From contig NC_059079.1 in NCBI RefSeq assembly GCF_020497125.1, forward strand, positions 10,435,553 through 10,499,552: 64,000 nucleotides of DNA. Direction: 5' to 3'. Below the pieces are notes generated by a model that had not been told where the DNA came from, searched no databases, and was given only the letters and a program-made list of their open reading frames with translations. The stretch comes from Mauremys mutica. Lineage: Eukaryota > Chordata > Testudines > Geoemydidae. Position 1 is the first letter of the stretch. Each line of letters starts with the position of its first letter. This document shows, in pieces, positions 55,061 through 64,000 of the stretch. Position numbers and translations under genes: made by a program.

Positions 55061-57811
55061 AAATTAACTCCAAGCAAACAAGTTCTTCTAAAATCTTGTC
55101 CTAGAAAGGACTCCTGCTTCTTCACTAACATCTCACAGTTATATAGCACTTTCCACAAAGCAAGATTCATCCGCGCTAGAAAGCTGCCGTCTCTAGGGTA
55201 GACTTTTGGGGGTTTAGGTCTTTATTTTCTTCAGTTTGGGAAGTATGAAATTGACCTGGTCTAACATACTGCTAATTCAGAAATATATTTTAACACATGA
55301 TCAGAAAACGGCAGGATTACAGGTAGAATTGATAAACATGTGATTTGATTGGAATGGATTATTTCAATAAACTAGTTTTTTGGGGTTGTTTTTTTTTAAA
55401 TACACAGCCAAACAATATTTCCCCCAAGATTTGTATATCAGCTAAGCCTTGACTTCCATTTTAAGTCACCAAGTTGTTGTTTTTTTTACGGTGTTTTGGA
55501 TATAGGAATATGAAGCCATTCTAGACAGAACCTGAAAGTGTTAGCCTGAGGGAGGGAGGGAACATGCCTGGTGTAGTAACTAGATTTCTAGCTACATATA
55601 TTTCATATCATGCTGTGAAGAACATAGGAAAGGGCCGCTACATATGTCATTTTTGACAGATTGTGATTGAGTAACAAGAGTAAAAAGTTACACTGAATGA
55701 AGTTTTTAATTAAATATGGATCACGGTAGTTCAAAACAGCTTTGATGGAGGTAAGTTTACTGGCTAGTGAAAATAAAAGTAAATACCGCCTTTGTTTTCT
55801 TGAAAACAAAATGTTATGGAAAAATGTACAGGGGGGGGTCACTATAAGGTGGAGTCAAATTTTTTAAACAAATTTTACATAGCATTTTTTGACATCTTAC
55901 ATTAAAAATAAGAATTTCAGAAGATCAATTTACTGCTCATTACTTCAGTCAGGGCCAAGATTTCACTCATGTTGTTCATTTGCTGTAGGTATCTCCATTT
56001 GGATGATATACTTTCATATGTATCATGAGTTTCATGTTTATTTATAATCACTTTCAGGTTTTCATGCAAACAGCAAAATGCTATAACCTTTGGCCTGTTA
56101 ACACTGCAAGGGAATATTATAAAAACTGTTTAAAAAAAAAAACAGTCATTCAAGTCAATCAGCTGTATAGGGTTAGCCAGATCTTGTTTGCATAAGGAGA
56201 AAAAACTAAGCAAGAAAGTATGGGATTATAACTAGGAATAATATGATGAAGAAAAGGAAAATGTATCTGAACATGGGGGGGGGGGGAAGGGAACTCCATC
56301 AGTTAGACACATTAAACTGTGGAAATAATCTCTTAAAAGGAAGTAGTGCACACCATCAGCTGGGATACTTGAAGACAGGACAAAACGTTCTGCAGAGAGG
56401 TGATACATTAAGCTTTTTTTCCACCTCACACCTCAGATTTTTTTTTACTTGACTGTCTCTCTTTGCAACTTATAGTCTTTTTCTAACAAGAGAGTGGCAT
56501 GTAAAAGGAAAAATGTAACAGGAGGATTTTTAAAGCCACATCACAATGGCCACACACCTTTAGTAAGATAGATCCCAAACCCCTTCACAGGGCCAGAGGC
56601 TGCTGCAGCCAGAGGGATGTGGGCCAAGAAATGCCCCCATGTAAAAAGTAGCAGTATCTTTGCAGGGACAGCTGATACATGGAGAACACAGAAGGCAATC
56701 TGGCACCAGAGAAAGAACACAATAGATGCAGGCAAATAGCCAGGATGTTAGAGGAGTGTGGTATGGGATTTTTGCCAATTAAGCTTATTAAACTGTAAAA
56801 GTCTTCTGAGGGCAGTGGTGGTAGAGCGAATGCTTGAGTCAATTGAAACTAGATTGTTCCTTTCATTATATTGTTCAACCTTGCAGTGGATGATGGCACT
56901 GAATTACCTAAATTTATAGAAAAGAATGAGAGGTATGAATGGAAGTGTCCTTCCAGTTATAACCAATTATAGTCCTGAGTACCAAGAAAGGGAGGAAATT
57001 GTGCTAAGAGAAGCATATATGGTCAATTCCAATTTTAACCACAGAAATATATTATCAGCATAGACGCTGCTTCTCTGTAGCATACACAGAACATGGGCAC
57101 ACATTTTCCTGCCCAAACTAATATTAGAACGTCAAACATACCAAGGGACGTTGAGAAAACAGAACATTACACCTCCACGGATTTCTTTCATGTAGCCCAG
57201 CATGATTTTGCTCTTTAATTTTCTTCAGCAGTAGGGTCATAGATTTATCCAAAAGATATACTGAAGTTATAACAGTATCAATGATTCCCATTTAAGAGAA
57301 CACATTCCAGCCAGCCAGCACCTGATCTAGTACTACACTCTACTATCAAGGGCAAGATTATCTAGACAGATTTTAAACTGAAGGGTTTATAATTACTAAA
57401 ATACAATTCTCAGCAAATCAGATCTCAGAAATGTTTTACAGCTTTTGACCACACATTTCCCAGCTTTTATTCTTTTCCATTTAACTTCCCAAAGGGGGCA
57501 AAGTGGGGTCTCTTTACATAGCAGCTATAGCCATTTTTCAATCTCACAATATACAAATCCATGTACTGACTGGTAGATATTATTAGGTAGTCAGAGTGTA
57601 TGGACTTTTGTACTCACTGAAGTGACCCCCTCCACTTTATCCCATCATTCCAGACAAAGAAATGAATGTTTAACAGTGAGGGAAGCCTTCCTCAAAAGGC
57701 AAAGAGAAGCAGTAAGCATATGCAGGGAGAGGGTTCATACTAAGATTAGGGTTGAACAGAAGGACAGGATCCAAAGCTGAGGTAGGAAGCAGGGATGTCT
57801 ATAAAGGGGAA
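55061..57811. other. TXNDC12 intron, mostly unique
   Basis: No exon or gene seen. Poly-A and poly-G runs near 56132 and 56275. No transposon assigned. Confidence 0.45.
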
Positions 57812-58032
57812 TTAGTGCATGGCAAGCTGGGGTGTAAATCTACAGCACTCTAGTATATCATGCACTAACTGTGTGGCCCATGCTGGTGCTCACTAAAAAT
57901 TACCTAGTGTGCTTTGACCTACTACTATTCACAGAGCACTAAGGAAATTTTAGTGCACAGTGGGAGGTGCATGCAGTTACTGGGAAGCACGCTACAGAAT
58001 GTAGATTTACACCCCACTTGCCATGTACTAAC
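57812..58032. mobile_element. Short inverted-repeat MITE
   Basis: TTAGTGCATGGCAAGCTGG, GGTGTAAATCTACAG at the left is matched by the complement TGTAGATTTACACC, CATGTACTAA at the right. The 221-bp element has no ORF. The target duplication cannot be separated from the TTAGT/ACTAA ends. Confidence 0.7.
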
Positions 58033-59008
58033 TCTCCATATAATCTCTTAGTTAAGGCACATAAAAAGAGTTCCAAGGGCTGTACGCAATCAGATCAGAT
58101 ACTGTAATAACGAAGTACAATTCAGATCATCCTCATTGTGAGAGCACCTACTGTTAACTGAACAATTAGAGTATTTAGCCCAGGATCTACTAATGACTTT
58201 GGAAAGGAAGCCACAGAAAGTTGCTGAAATAATTGTTTTGAAAGTAAATTCAATATTTCATTCCATCCCAGGCACAGGATTTAAACAAAACAAACAAAAA
58301 AAAAGAAACAGACATTTGAGTTCACTAAGTAAGCATGTTTCCACTGTCCAAATTTTGAAGATTAATTTCCTGGGTTCAGAAAAACTTTTGAAAACACCAG
58401 CAGTTTTTAAAAAGGCTGCAAGTCCCAATCCTGGAGCAGCAAGGCCTCCTTTGTACAGTTTGATGTATACATCTTATCCTTGCCTTATTTAGATAAAACC
58501 CAGACGAAAGATTGTTCTTCCTCAAGATGCTGCAGCGGCATGAGAGATCAGCTCCCCTGTAGCATTTCTCTTTGGACACTGCAGAGATGATATAGTTACT
58601 GGGGTTTGGATCTCCATAGCTCCCATTAGTAGACTTTTTGGATGCCTGAGGACCTGATGGCTAACTGCCTTGGTCAGGCATTCCTACTCAGATGCTGAGT
58701 CTGCTACTGGGGGGGAGTGGTGGGTGTGCGCACACCCACAACTCCTGTTAGCAGATATCATGGACCACCACAGCTGGTTTCCCACACCCACTCTGGCTGG
58801 ATACTCTTGCTCTGATGATGGGTAATGCAGGGCCCTCCACCGGTCTATCAGCACAGATTCCTGGTCCAGGCACTGGAGAACAATGACTAGGGAGAGCCAA
58901 CTTCCTATTGGCACAGACTCTTATTTTGAGGTGTGTGGAGGCTCTCAGTGACTGTACCCCATTAACCAGCCCTCCTGTTCAGACGCTGGACTGTGGAGAC
59001 TACAGGGG
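58033..59008. other. TXNDC12 intron, 3' side of KTI12
   Basis: Would hold the KTI12 3' UTR on the minus strand. I find no canonical AATAAA close to the stop, so the transcript end is unknown. No repeat was assigned. Confidence 0.4.
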
Positions 59009-59731
59009 TCACTGGATGCTGCGGCTCAGGTACTGCAGGAACATGTTGGCCAGCTGGGGCAGGTTCTCCTCACTGGGGTGCATTTTGGTGTAGCTGATGA
59101 ACTGCCTGCGGAGCCGACTCAGCTCCGCCATGCCCAGGGGCCGGTTCAGCACCAGCCCTTCGCTGGCCCCAGACACCTGGATCAGCTCCCCAGGCTGGGC
59201 CCCGCTCCTCTGGGCAGCCAGCACGGCAGCCAGCACTTCCTGGGTGACCCGGTCCAGCTGGTGGAGGAAGCCGGCGGACTGCAGGGGCTGCGAGCGGGTG
59301 GACTGGTTGGGCGGGGGCGGCCTGCTCTCGAAGAGGGCGGCGCGGATCTCCGCCAGCGGCAGCGGCTCCTGCCCGTGCACGGTGAAGAGGGGCCGGTCCC
59401 AGCGGTTCCGCGAGTCCGGGGTCTCGAAGGGGCCCGCGGACGGGTGCGGGGCGCCCCCCGCGCAGTGCAGCAGGCAATGCGGCGTGCCCGCGTGCTTGGT
59501 CACGCAGTAGAGCTCGTAGCGGAAGCTCTTCAGCTCGTTCCCCGCGTCGACGATCACCACGTCCCGCCGGCTCAGCCGCCGCTCCACCTCGGCCCGCAAC
59601 GCCGCGCGGCCCCCCACCGCCTCCGCCACCACGTGCACCGGCCGCTCCTCCCCGCTCAGCGCCCCCCGCAGCTCCTCGGCCCGGCGGCTCTTGCCGCTGC
59701 CCGGCAGCCCGCACAGCACCACAAGCGGCAT
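59009..59731 (-). CDS. KTI12: KTI12, Elongator-associated protein (short form)
   Basis: A 240-residue P-loop NTPase needed with Elongator for tRNA wobble-uridine modification, acting in cytoplasm and nucleus. The start MPLVVLCGLPGSGKSRR has the Walker A motif GLPGSGKS (8-15). DVVIVDAGNELKSFRYELYC (57-76) matches the family signature, with GNELKS in place of the usual LNYIKG. Then come PDSRNRWDRPLF (105-116), ALFESRPPPPNQSTRSQPL and the conserved C-terminus AELSRLRRQFISYTKMHP through NLPQLANMFLQYLS. It is intronless and nested on the same strand in a TXNDC12 intron, as in human. It is about 110 residues shorter than the 354 I recall for human KTI12; the missing parts are an insert before the signature and the low-complexity middle (before ETPDSRNRW). 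The ATG at 59731 is chosen because it puts the P-loop at the N-terminus; the frame stays open upstream only because of a minisatellite. An ETS-like GGAAG precedes it. Confidence 0.93.
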   Translation of the reverse strand: MPLVVLCGLPGSGKSRRAEELRGALSGEERPVHVVAEAVGGRAALRAEVERRLSRRDVVIVDAGNELKSFRYELYCVTKHAGTPHCLLHCAGGAPHPSAGPFETPDSRNRWDRPLFTVHGQEPLPLAEIRAALFESRPPPPNQSTRSQPLQSAGFLHQLDRVTQEVLAAVLAAQRSGAQPGELIQVSGASEGLVLNRPLGMAELSRLRRQFISYTKMHPSEENLPQLANMFLQYLSRSIQ

Positions 59732-59751
59732 CTTCCGGCCACGGCCCGGGG

Positions 59752-59775
59752 CGCCGCCATTATAACCCGGAAGTC
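59752..59775. promoter_or_regulatory. KTI12: YY1-like and ETS-like sites near KTI12 start
   Basis: Plus strand GCCGCCATTAT (YY1-like, core CCAT) followed by CCGGAAGT (ETS/GABP-like, 59767-59774), 20-45 bp upstream of the KTI12 ATG; GGCCGGAAG on minus directly precedes the ATG. TATA-less CpG-rich promoters of housekeeping genes commonly carry this pair. Binding is inferred from motifs only. Confidence 0.45.
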
Positions 59776-59914
59776 CATCCCAAGCACGTCCGCGGAGGTC
59801 AAGCAACGTCACTCCCGGCCCCAGGGCAACAAGAGGGATTGGCCCTAAGCATGAGATGATGTCAGGCTGTAACGCCCCTATGTAGGGAGGGGAGGGCTGG
59901 GGGAGAGGGAATAG

Positions 59915-60235
59915 CATTCCAGGCCATGGCAACCAGCCACCCCACAGCACTGACACCCCACCAGGCATTGTCCCATGCCATGGCAACCAGCCACCCCATG
60001 GCATTACCACCCCACCGGGCGCGCCCCATGCCATGGCAACCAGCCACCCTTTGGCACTGCCATGCCAGAGGGCACTGCTCCAGGCCATGGCAACCAGCCA
60101 CCTCACGGCACTGACACCCCAGAGAGCATCACCCCAGACCATTGTACACCGCTTCTCCATAGCACATAGCCACCCCACGGTGCCACCGCGGTGCATGACA
60201 CTCAGCCACCCCATCGCACGCGCACACACAAAGGT
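59915..60235. repeat. 54-bp minisatellite upstream of KTI12
   Basis: About six units built on CCATGGCAACCAGCCACCCC; the marker CCATGGCAACC occurs at about 59924, 59978, 60031 and 60085, then diverged copies at about 60139 and 60192. Spacing of 53-54 bp equals 18 codons, so frames stay open through it and fuse falsely to KTI12. Confidence 0.9.
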
Positions 60236-60302
60236 TTTGTCTCACCTATGCACTCCTTGGTCCCATACAAGCTTTGCCACTCACAGACACTCAGATACTA
60301 CA

Positions 60303-60496
60303 AAAAGAACAGGAGTACTTGTGGCACCTTAGAGACTAACAAATTTATTTGAGCATAAGTCCCACTTCATCTGATGAACTGGGCTGTAGCCCATGAAAGC
60401 TTATGCTCAAATAAATTTGTTAGTCTCTCAGGTGCCACAAGTATTCTTGTTCTTTTTGTGGATACACACTAACACAGCTGCTACTCTGAAACCTGG
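60303..60496. mobile_element. Self-complementary SINE-like insertion
   Basis: Arm 1 (about 60303-60360: AAAAGAACAGGAGTACTTGT, then AACAAATTTATTTGAGCATA) and arm 2 (about 60398-60460, its complement) flank a loop of about 40 bp with GGGCTGTAGCCCATGAAAG. The right side continues to the normal family end (CAGCTGCTACTCTGAAACC). Flanked by an 11-bp duplication CAGATACTACA (60292-60302, 60497-60507), so the inverted pair entered as one event. Same organisation as the 40116 element. Confidence 0.85.
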
Positions 60497-60507
60497 CAGA
60501 TACTACA

Positions 60508-61516
60508 GAATCTGGATAGAGATATCACCTGGGTCTGCCCTTCCAGCAATGGAAGATGAGGCTATGAAATTCACTGACTGACCATTCACTGCATTAGCCA
60601 AGACTAAGGAAGAGACAGCTCACTGACAATGCTTGACAACCTCCCACCCACTAGCTTGTCTCGCTAAATGTAAGGCGGACTGCATAAGGTCACATATTAC
60701 TTTTCTGTGGAAAAACAACAGTGCAGTAATTACCACAAATACTGCAGTAACATGGTTTTTGGGAAGGCATATCACATGGATGCCATTACATACAGTTAAC
60801 TGCCACCTTAGATTTCTCTAACTGCACCTGCTGTGTTAATTTTATGTCCTCACTACACATTCTCATATTGTGAGTGGGAAAAAACAGATGGATCAGTTTG
60901 AACGCAAAATTCAAATTCTAGCTATATCTTTCATAAAAATGTAGGCTGTAATTTTATATTTTTTAAAATAAGAAAATATTTTACACTTCCAGATTGGTGT
61001 CACGGATGGTAGTAAAATAATCCTTTCAATTAACTCTATGGCCTCAGTCCTGCAAACATTTATGCATGCAATGGCAAGTAGTCCTGTTGAGCTCCAAACA
61101 AAATATTCATGTACATAAAGTTAAGCACTTGTTTAAATGTTTGCAGGACTGGTGCCTATGTCTCTTTCTATATTGTAGTAAGTTGTCAAAAAGCATGATA
61201 ATTTTCTGTTCAGCTCAATGATGCAATACAGCCACAATCCAGCAACTGGATCTTTGGGTAGACCTATGTAAATTTATGAAGATCTACACGGCCTCAAGGA
61301 TCTATCTACCTGGAAGATCTGATTGCAGGATCAGAGTTTATCATTAACAAATGTAAAATGCTTTCTCTCTGATGTATTATCTGGGTCTGTAGGTTCTCCT
61401 ATACCACCTGGATATATTTACACATAACTAGCTCTGATTAAATATTGGATCAATGCAGAATCTTTTTTCTCTTTTTAATGTAAAGCCACCCTGTGAATTT
61501 AAATTGTATAACATAC
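60508..61516. other. TXNDC12 intron
   Basis: A small inverted pair AGTCCTGCAAACATTTATGC / AAATGTTTGCAGGACTGG lies at about 61047-61155 (an old repeat). No gene. Confidence 0.45.
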
Positions 61517-61577
61517 CTGGCTGCTGCCTCTTTCTTCCCATCTTCTAGTGTCCTCCAATGAATGTGATCTCCAAAAC
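61517..61577 (-). CDS. TXNDC12: TXNDC12 second coding exon
   Basis: Encodes FGDHIHWRTLEDGKKEAAA between split Gly and Ser codons. Acceptor TTTTCCAG and donor CCAG/GTATGTT on the minus strand. This is the first region of the mature protein. The preceding exon, with the signal peptide, is not found between 61578 and 64000 and must lie past the right edge. In all, the six exons here give about 140 of the 172 residues I recall for human. Confidence 0.95.
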
Positions 61578-61750
61578 CTGGAAAAGGGAAAGGTTTATAA
61601 AAGTAGCATGATTTAAGATGTCAAATGACAGATAAATATATTTTCTGACACTTACGGACACAATCAACTAGTTTTATTTCCCTTCTTTTAGCAAGCATTT
61701 TTTTATATGTAACCATTTGTTTTCAATATTCATACTCACTATCACTTGAA

Positions 61751-61991
61751 CAGGGCCGGCTCCAGGCACCAGCCCACCAAGCAGCTGCTTGGGGCGGCCA
61801 AGGGTGAGGGGTGGCATGTCCGGGTCTTCGGTGGCGGGTCCCTCAGTCCCTCTCGGAGCGAAGGACCAGCCGCTGAATTGCCGCTGAAGACTGAAGCGGC
61901 GGCGGTAGAGCCATAGATTGCAATCGCAGCTTTTTTCTTTCTTTCTTTCTTTTTGCTGCTTGGGGCGGCAAAAACCTTGGAGCCGGCCCTG
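61751..61991. mobile_element. hAT MITE
   Basis: Inverted ends CAGGGCCGGCTCCAGG and CCTTGGAGCCGGCCCTG (one added base in the right end); flanking octamers CACTTGAA (61743-61750) and CATTTGAA (61992-61999) match at 7 of 8. GCTGCTTGGGGCGGC occurs near both ends. Same terminal family as 1465, 4701 and 15962. It lies 174 bp from TXNDC12 exon 2, in its upstream intron. Confidence 0.85.
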
Positions 61992-61999
61992 CATTTGAA

Positions 62000-64000
62000 T
62001 CTCTGTTCTTGGATAATAAACTTACTCTTGTTTTCACTATACATATATCTAAGTGCTGTGTGTTCAGCAGAGCTGTGTTCTAAGGTATAACTAGTAAGCT
62101 GTGGGGTACTGTTCCTTTGGAAACAGCAGGCCTAATAATTCTAAGTATTCAGTGAATAAGCAGCTGGACCTTACAGAGAGCGTTCAGAGGACTTGGGAGA
62201 TGGGTGTGCCTATTGCTAACCTGCAGAGAGAAAGCGAGGTCTGCAGAGTCCTGGAGGGGAGCACTGCCAGAGGCTAGGGTAGTCAGGGAGCTGATGCACA
62301 GGCAAGATTTCCTCATACTAAGGACGAGCGATACCAAGGTGCCTCACACCCCTGGATATGCCCAGGAATCATCAAATTTCATCTGTGAATATTGGATTTT
62401 CTGGGTAAAGTTAATTTTCATAATCCTCTTTCATAATATGCAATGTCTAAGAAGATTGGGGAAAATTCCAATATTCATACCTTTTAGTCAATTATTAAAG
62501 AACATGGGGGCTCAGTTCTGCATGCCCTTACTCATACAAGAAGTCCCACCAATTCTGTAATTAACAGACATGCAATCCAAGCTGTGTATCCTGAACTGAA
62601 GACAAGGAGAGGATGCAGAATGGCACCAAGATCTGCTATCTGATGGTAGAGTTGGCATCTATCAGCATTATCCATCGAATACGATAGCAGGATTGTCTCT
62701 GGGTCACTCTGAAGTTTAGAATGTCTGTTGATTCAGTGTGAAGTGATGGAAACAGCTACAAACAGAGCTGAGAGCTCTTTTTGTATAGAATATCACCAGG
62801 TTCAATCACCACTGGGATTCGCAGCCTGTTACTGTCCAATATTTAAGTTTTCAGACTTTTTTTTTTGCTTTTTTCACACATTACGAATTACGCCCATACA
62901 ACAGCATGGCTTTCACCTATCACTATGCTATTTTTCTATTTAGTGTTAAACAATACATAAGTGTGACTATCCAGGCCTGCAGGCATCTTTGCCATATATT
63001 AAAAATATAACCATACTGCTACAATATATTTCTGTATGGGACTAAATTCTGTTGTCTGTTAAAGTCCCTTTTCTGCAAAAGTATTTAAGTGTGTGTTTTA
63101 CTTTAAGTACATGCTTAAGTCTAGTTCAATGTGACTTAAGCATATGCTTGCTTAAGCATTTTGCCAAATAAGGCTGTAAATATGCAGCAGAAGTCTCTGA
63201 TGTTAATGGGGACAAGACTGGGGCTATGGTGTACATTTAGCTCAAGGGAACCTTACATAAAATATGCAGGGGGATGAGGAGGAGCATTATTTCTTGTAAT
63301 CAAGGATATTTAAATACACATTGAATCAAATTTTTTTCTAGTAAGCAAGGATGACTACATTAATTAACAATAAAATCATCACAGTCTTCCCTCCCTCCTT
63401 TTTAAAAATAGGGACCTATGGAGTTTTAATTCAACTATCAAAAAAGATAACTAGTAATACTAAAACACTTCTTCCCTGTCACTGGAGAACATAGTCAAGA
63501 ACATTGATGCACTGACTGAACCCGCTCCTCATATTCCAGACTTCAGAACAAAGATAGGGAAGTAAAGTAAGGTGGACTGAACAGAGCTGGGGAAAGATAA
63601 ATCCAAATCATGGTATAGTACAGGATGGTCGAACAACTACAGGTTTATTAAGAAAAGCTGAAATCAGTAAATAACGTAAAAAGTAAGATAATATGGCTAG
63701 AAGGATTGAGTCAGAACAAGTGACAAAAGAGGGGAGTGTAGTGGAAGTACAGTTTACTGGAATTTGAACAGTAGTGAGAGAGAAAAACTATAGGATAAAA
63801 CATAAAATACCCACTTGATCACCTATTTACTAGCCATACCCCAATGTGCTTACATTGCATAGTTGTAGGGATGTCAAAATGGGACAATCTGAAGGGGAAA
63901 TTAAAAATTTAATTGAGATTTCATTGAAAGACCCTTTACAAAACCCTTCAACACCAAAGAAATTTAAAAAACTGCCTTAAAACTAACTCAGAATGAACAA
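62000..64000. other. TXNDC12 intron 1, no exon seen
   Basis: No CpG island or signal-peptide exon is visible, so the TXNDC12 promoter lies further right. A degenerate old repeat with CTTAAG motifs lies at about 63080-63180. Confidence 0.5.

Noticed and set aside
59070..59848. Frames of 214 and 256 codons overlapping KTI12
   Set aside because: Shadow frames of the GC-rich KTI12 coding sequence.
59732..60229. N-terminal extension of KTI12 to a 406-codon protein
   Set aside because: The added part is translated minisatellite; the conserved start MPLVV with the P-loop at residue 8 fits the family.

Overview
The window reads as nuclear DNA of a cryptodiran (hidden-necked) turtle. The best species clue is at 19083-19258: a tRNA-derived SINE with a CR1-type tail, the arrangement of the tortoise polIII/SINE (Cry I) family. 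CR1 LINEs, PIF/Harbinger and hAT elements, amniote MIR relics and sparse coding exons agree with this. No bacterial, organellar or CRISPR feature is present.

Three protein genes are recognised, all on the minus strand and in the order known from human 1p32. (1) RAB3B: the first coding exon is at 2128-2355. A likely 5' non-coding exon with a good splice donor lies about 28 kb upstream in a CpG island near 30.1 kb, so roughly 1-30 kb is RAB3B intron and promoter. (2) TXNDC12 (ERp18, a thioredoxin-fold protein of the endoplasmic reticulum): six exons between 48317 and 61577. All splice phases join to about 140 residues ending in an ER-retention-like GDEL; the signal-peptide exon is outside the window. 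(3) KTI12 (Elongator-associated P-loop protein): a single-exon gene at 59009-59731, nested on the same strand in a TXNDC12 intron. It is clearly shorter than human KTI12.

Layout: 1-2127 RAB3B intron downstream of the first coding exon, with a nested pair of hAT-type elements. 2356-30094 RAB3B intron 1, holding several hAT elements with clear 8-bp target duplications, a full-length but mutated two-gene PIF/Harbinger transposon (11995-15956), the SINE, MIR relics and a solo LTR (25765-26567). 29.6-33.7 kb is the CpG island and a long 78-bp minisatellite, interrupted by a duplicated chimeric segment and a young CR1. 33.7-48.3 kb is intergenic, with CR1, L2-like and R2-class LINE relics. 48.3-64 kb is TXNDC12 with KTI12.

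The most unusual structures are two self-complementary SINE-like insertions (40.1 and 60.3 kb), each flanked by its own 11-12 bp target duplication; the duplicated, order-swapped blocks inside the minisatellite upstream of RAB3B; the shortened KTI12; and an R2-class LINE fragment. I found no wholly new multi-gene system.
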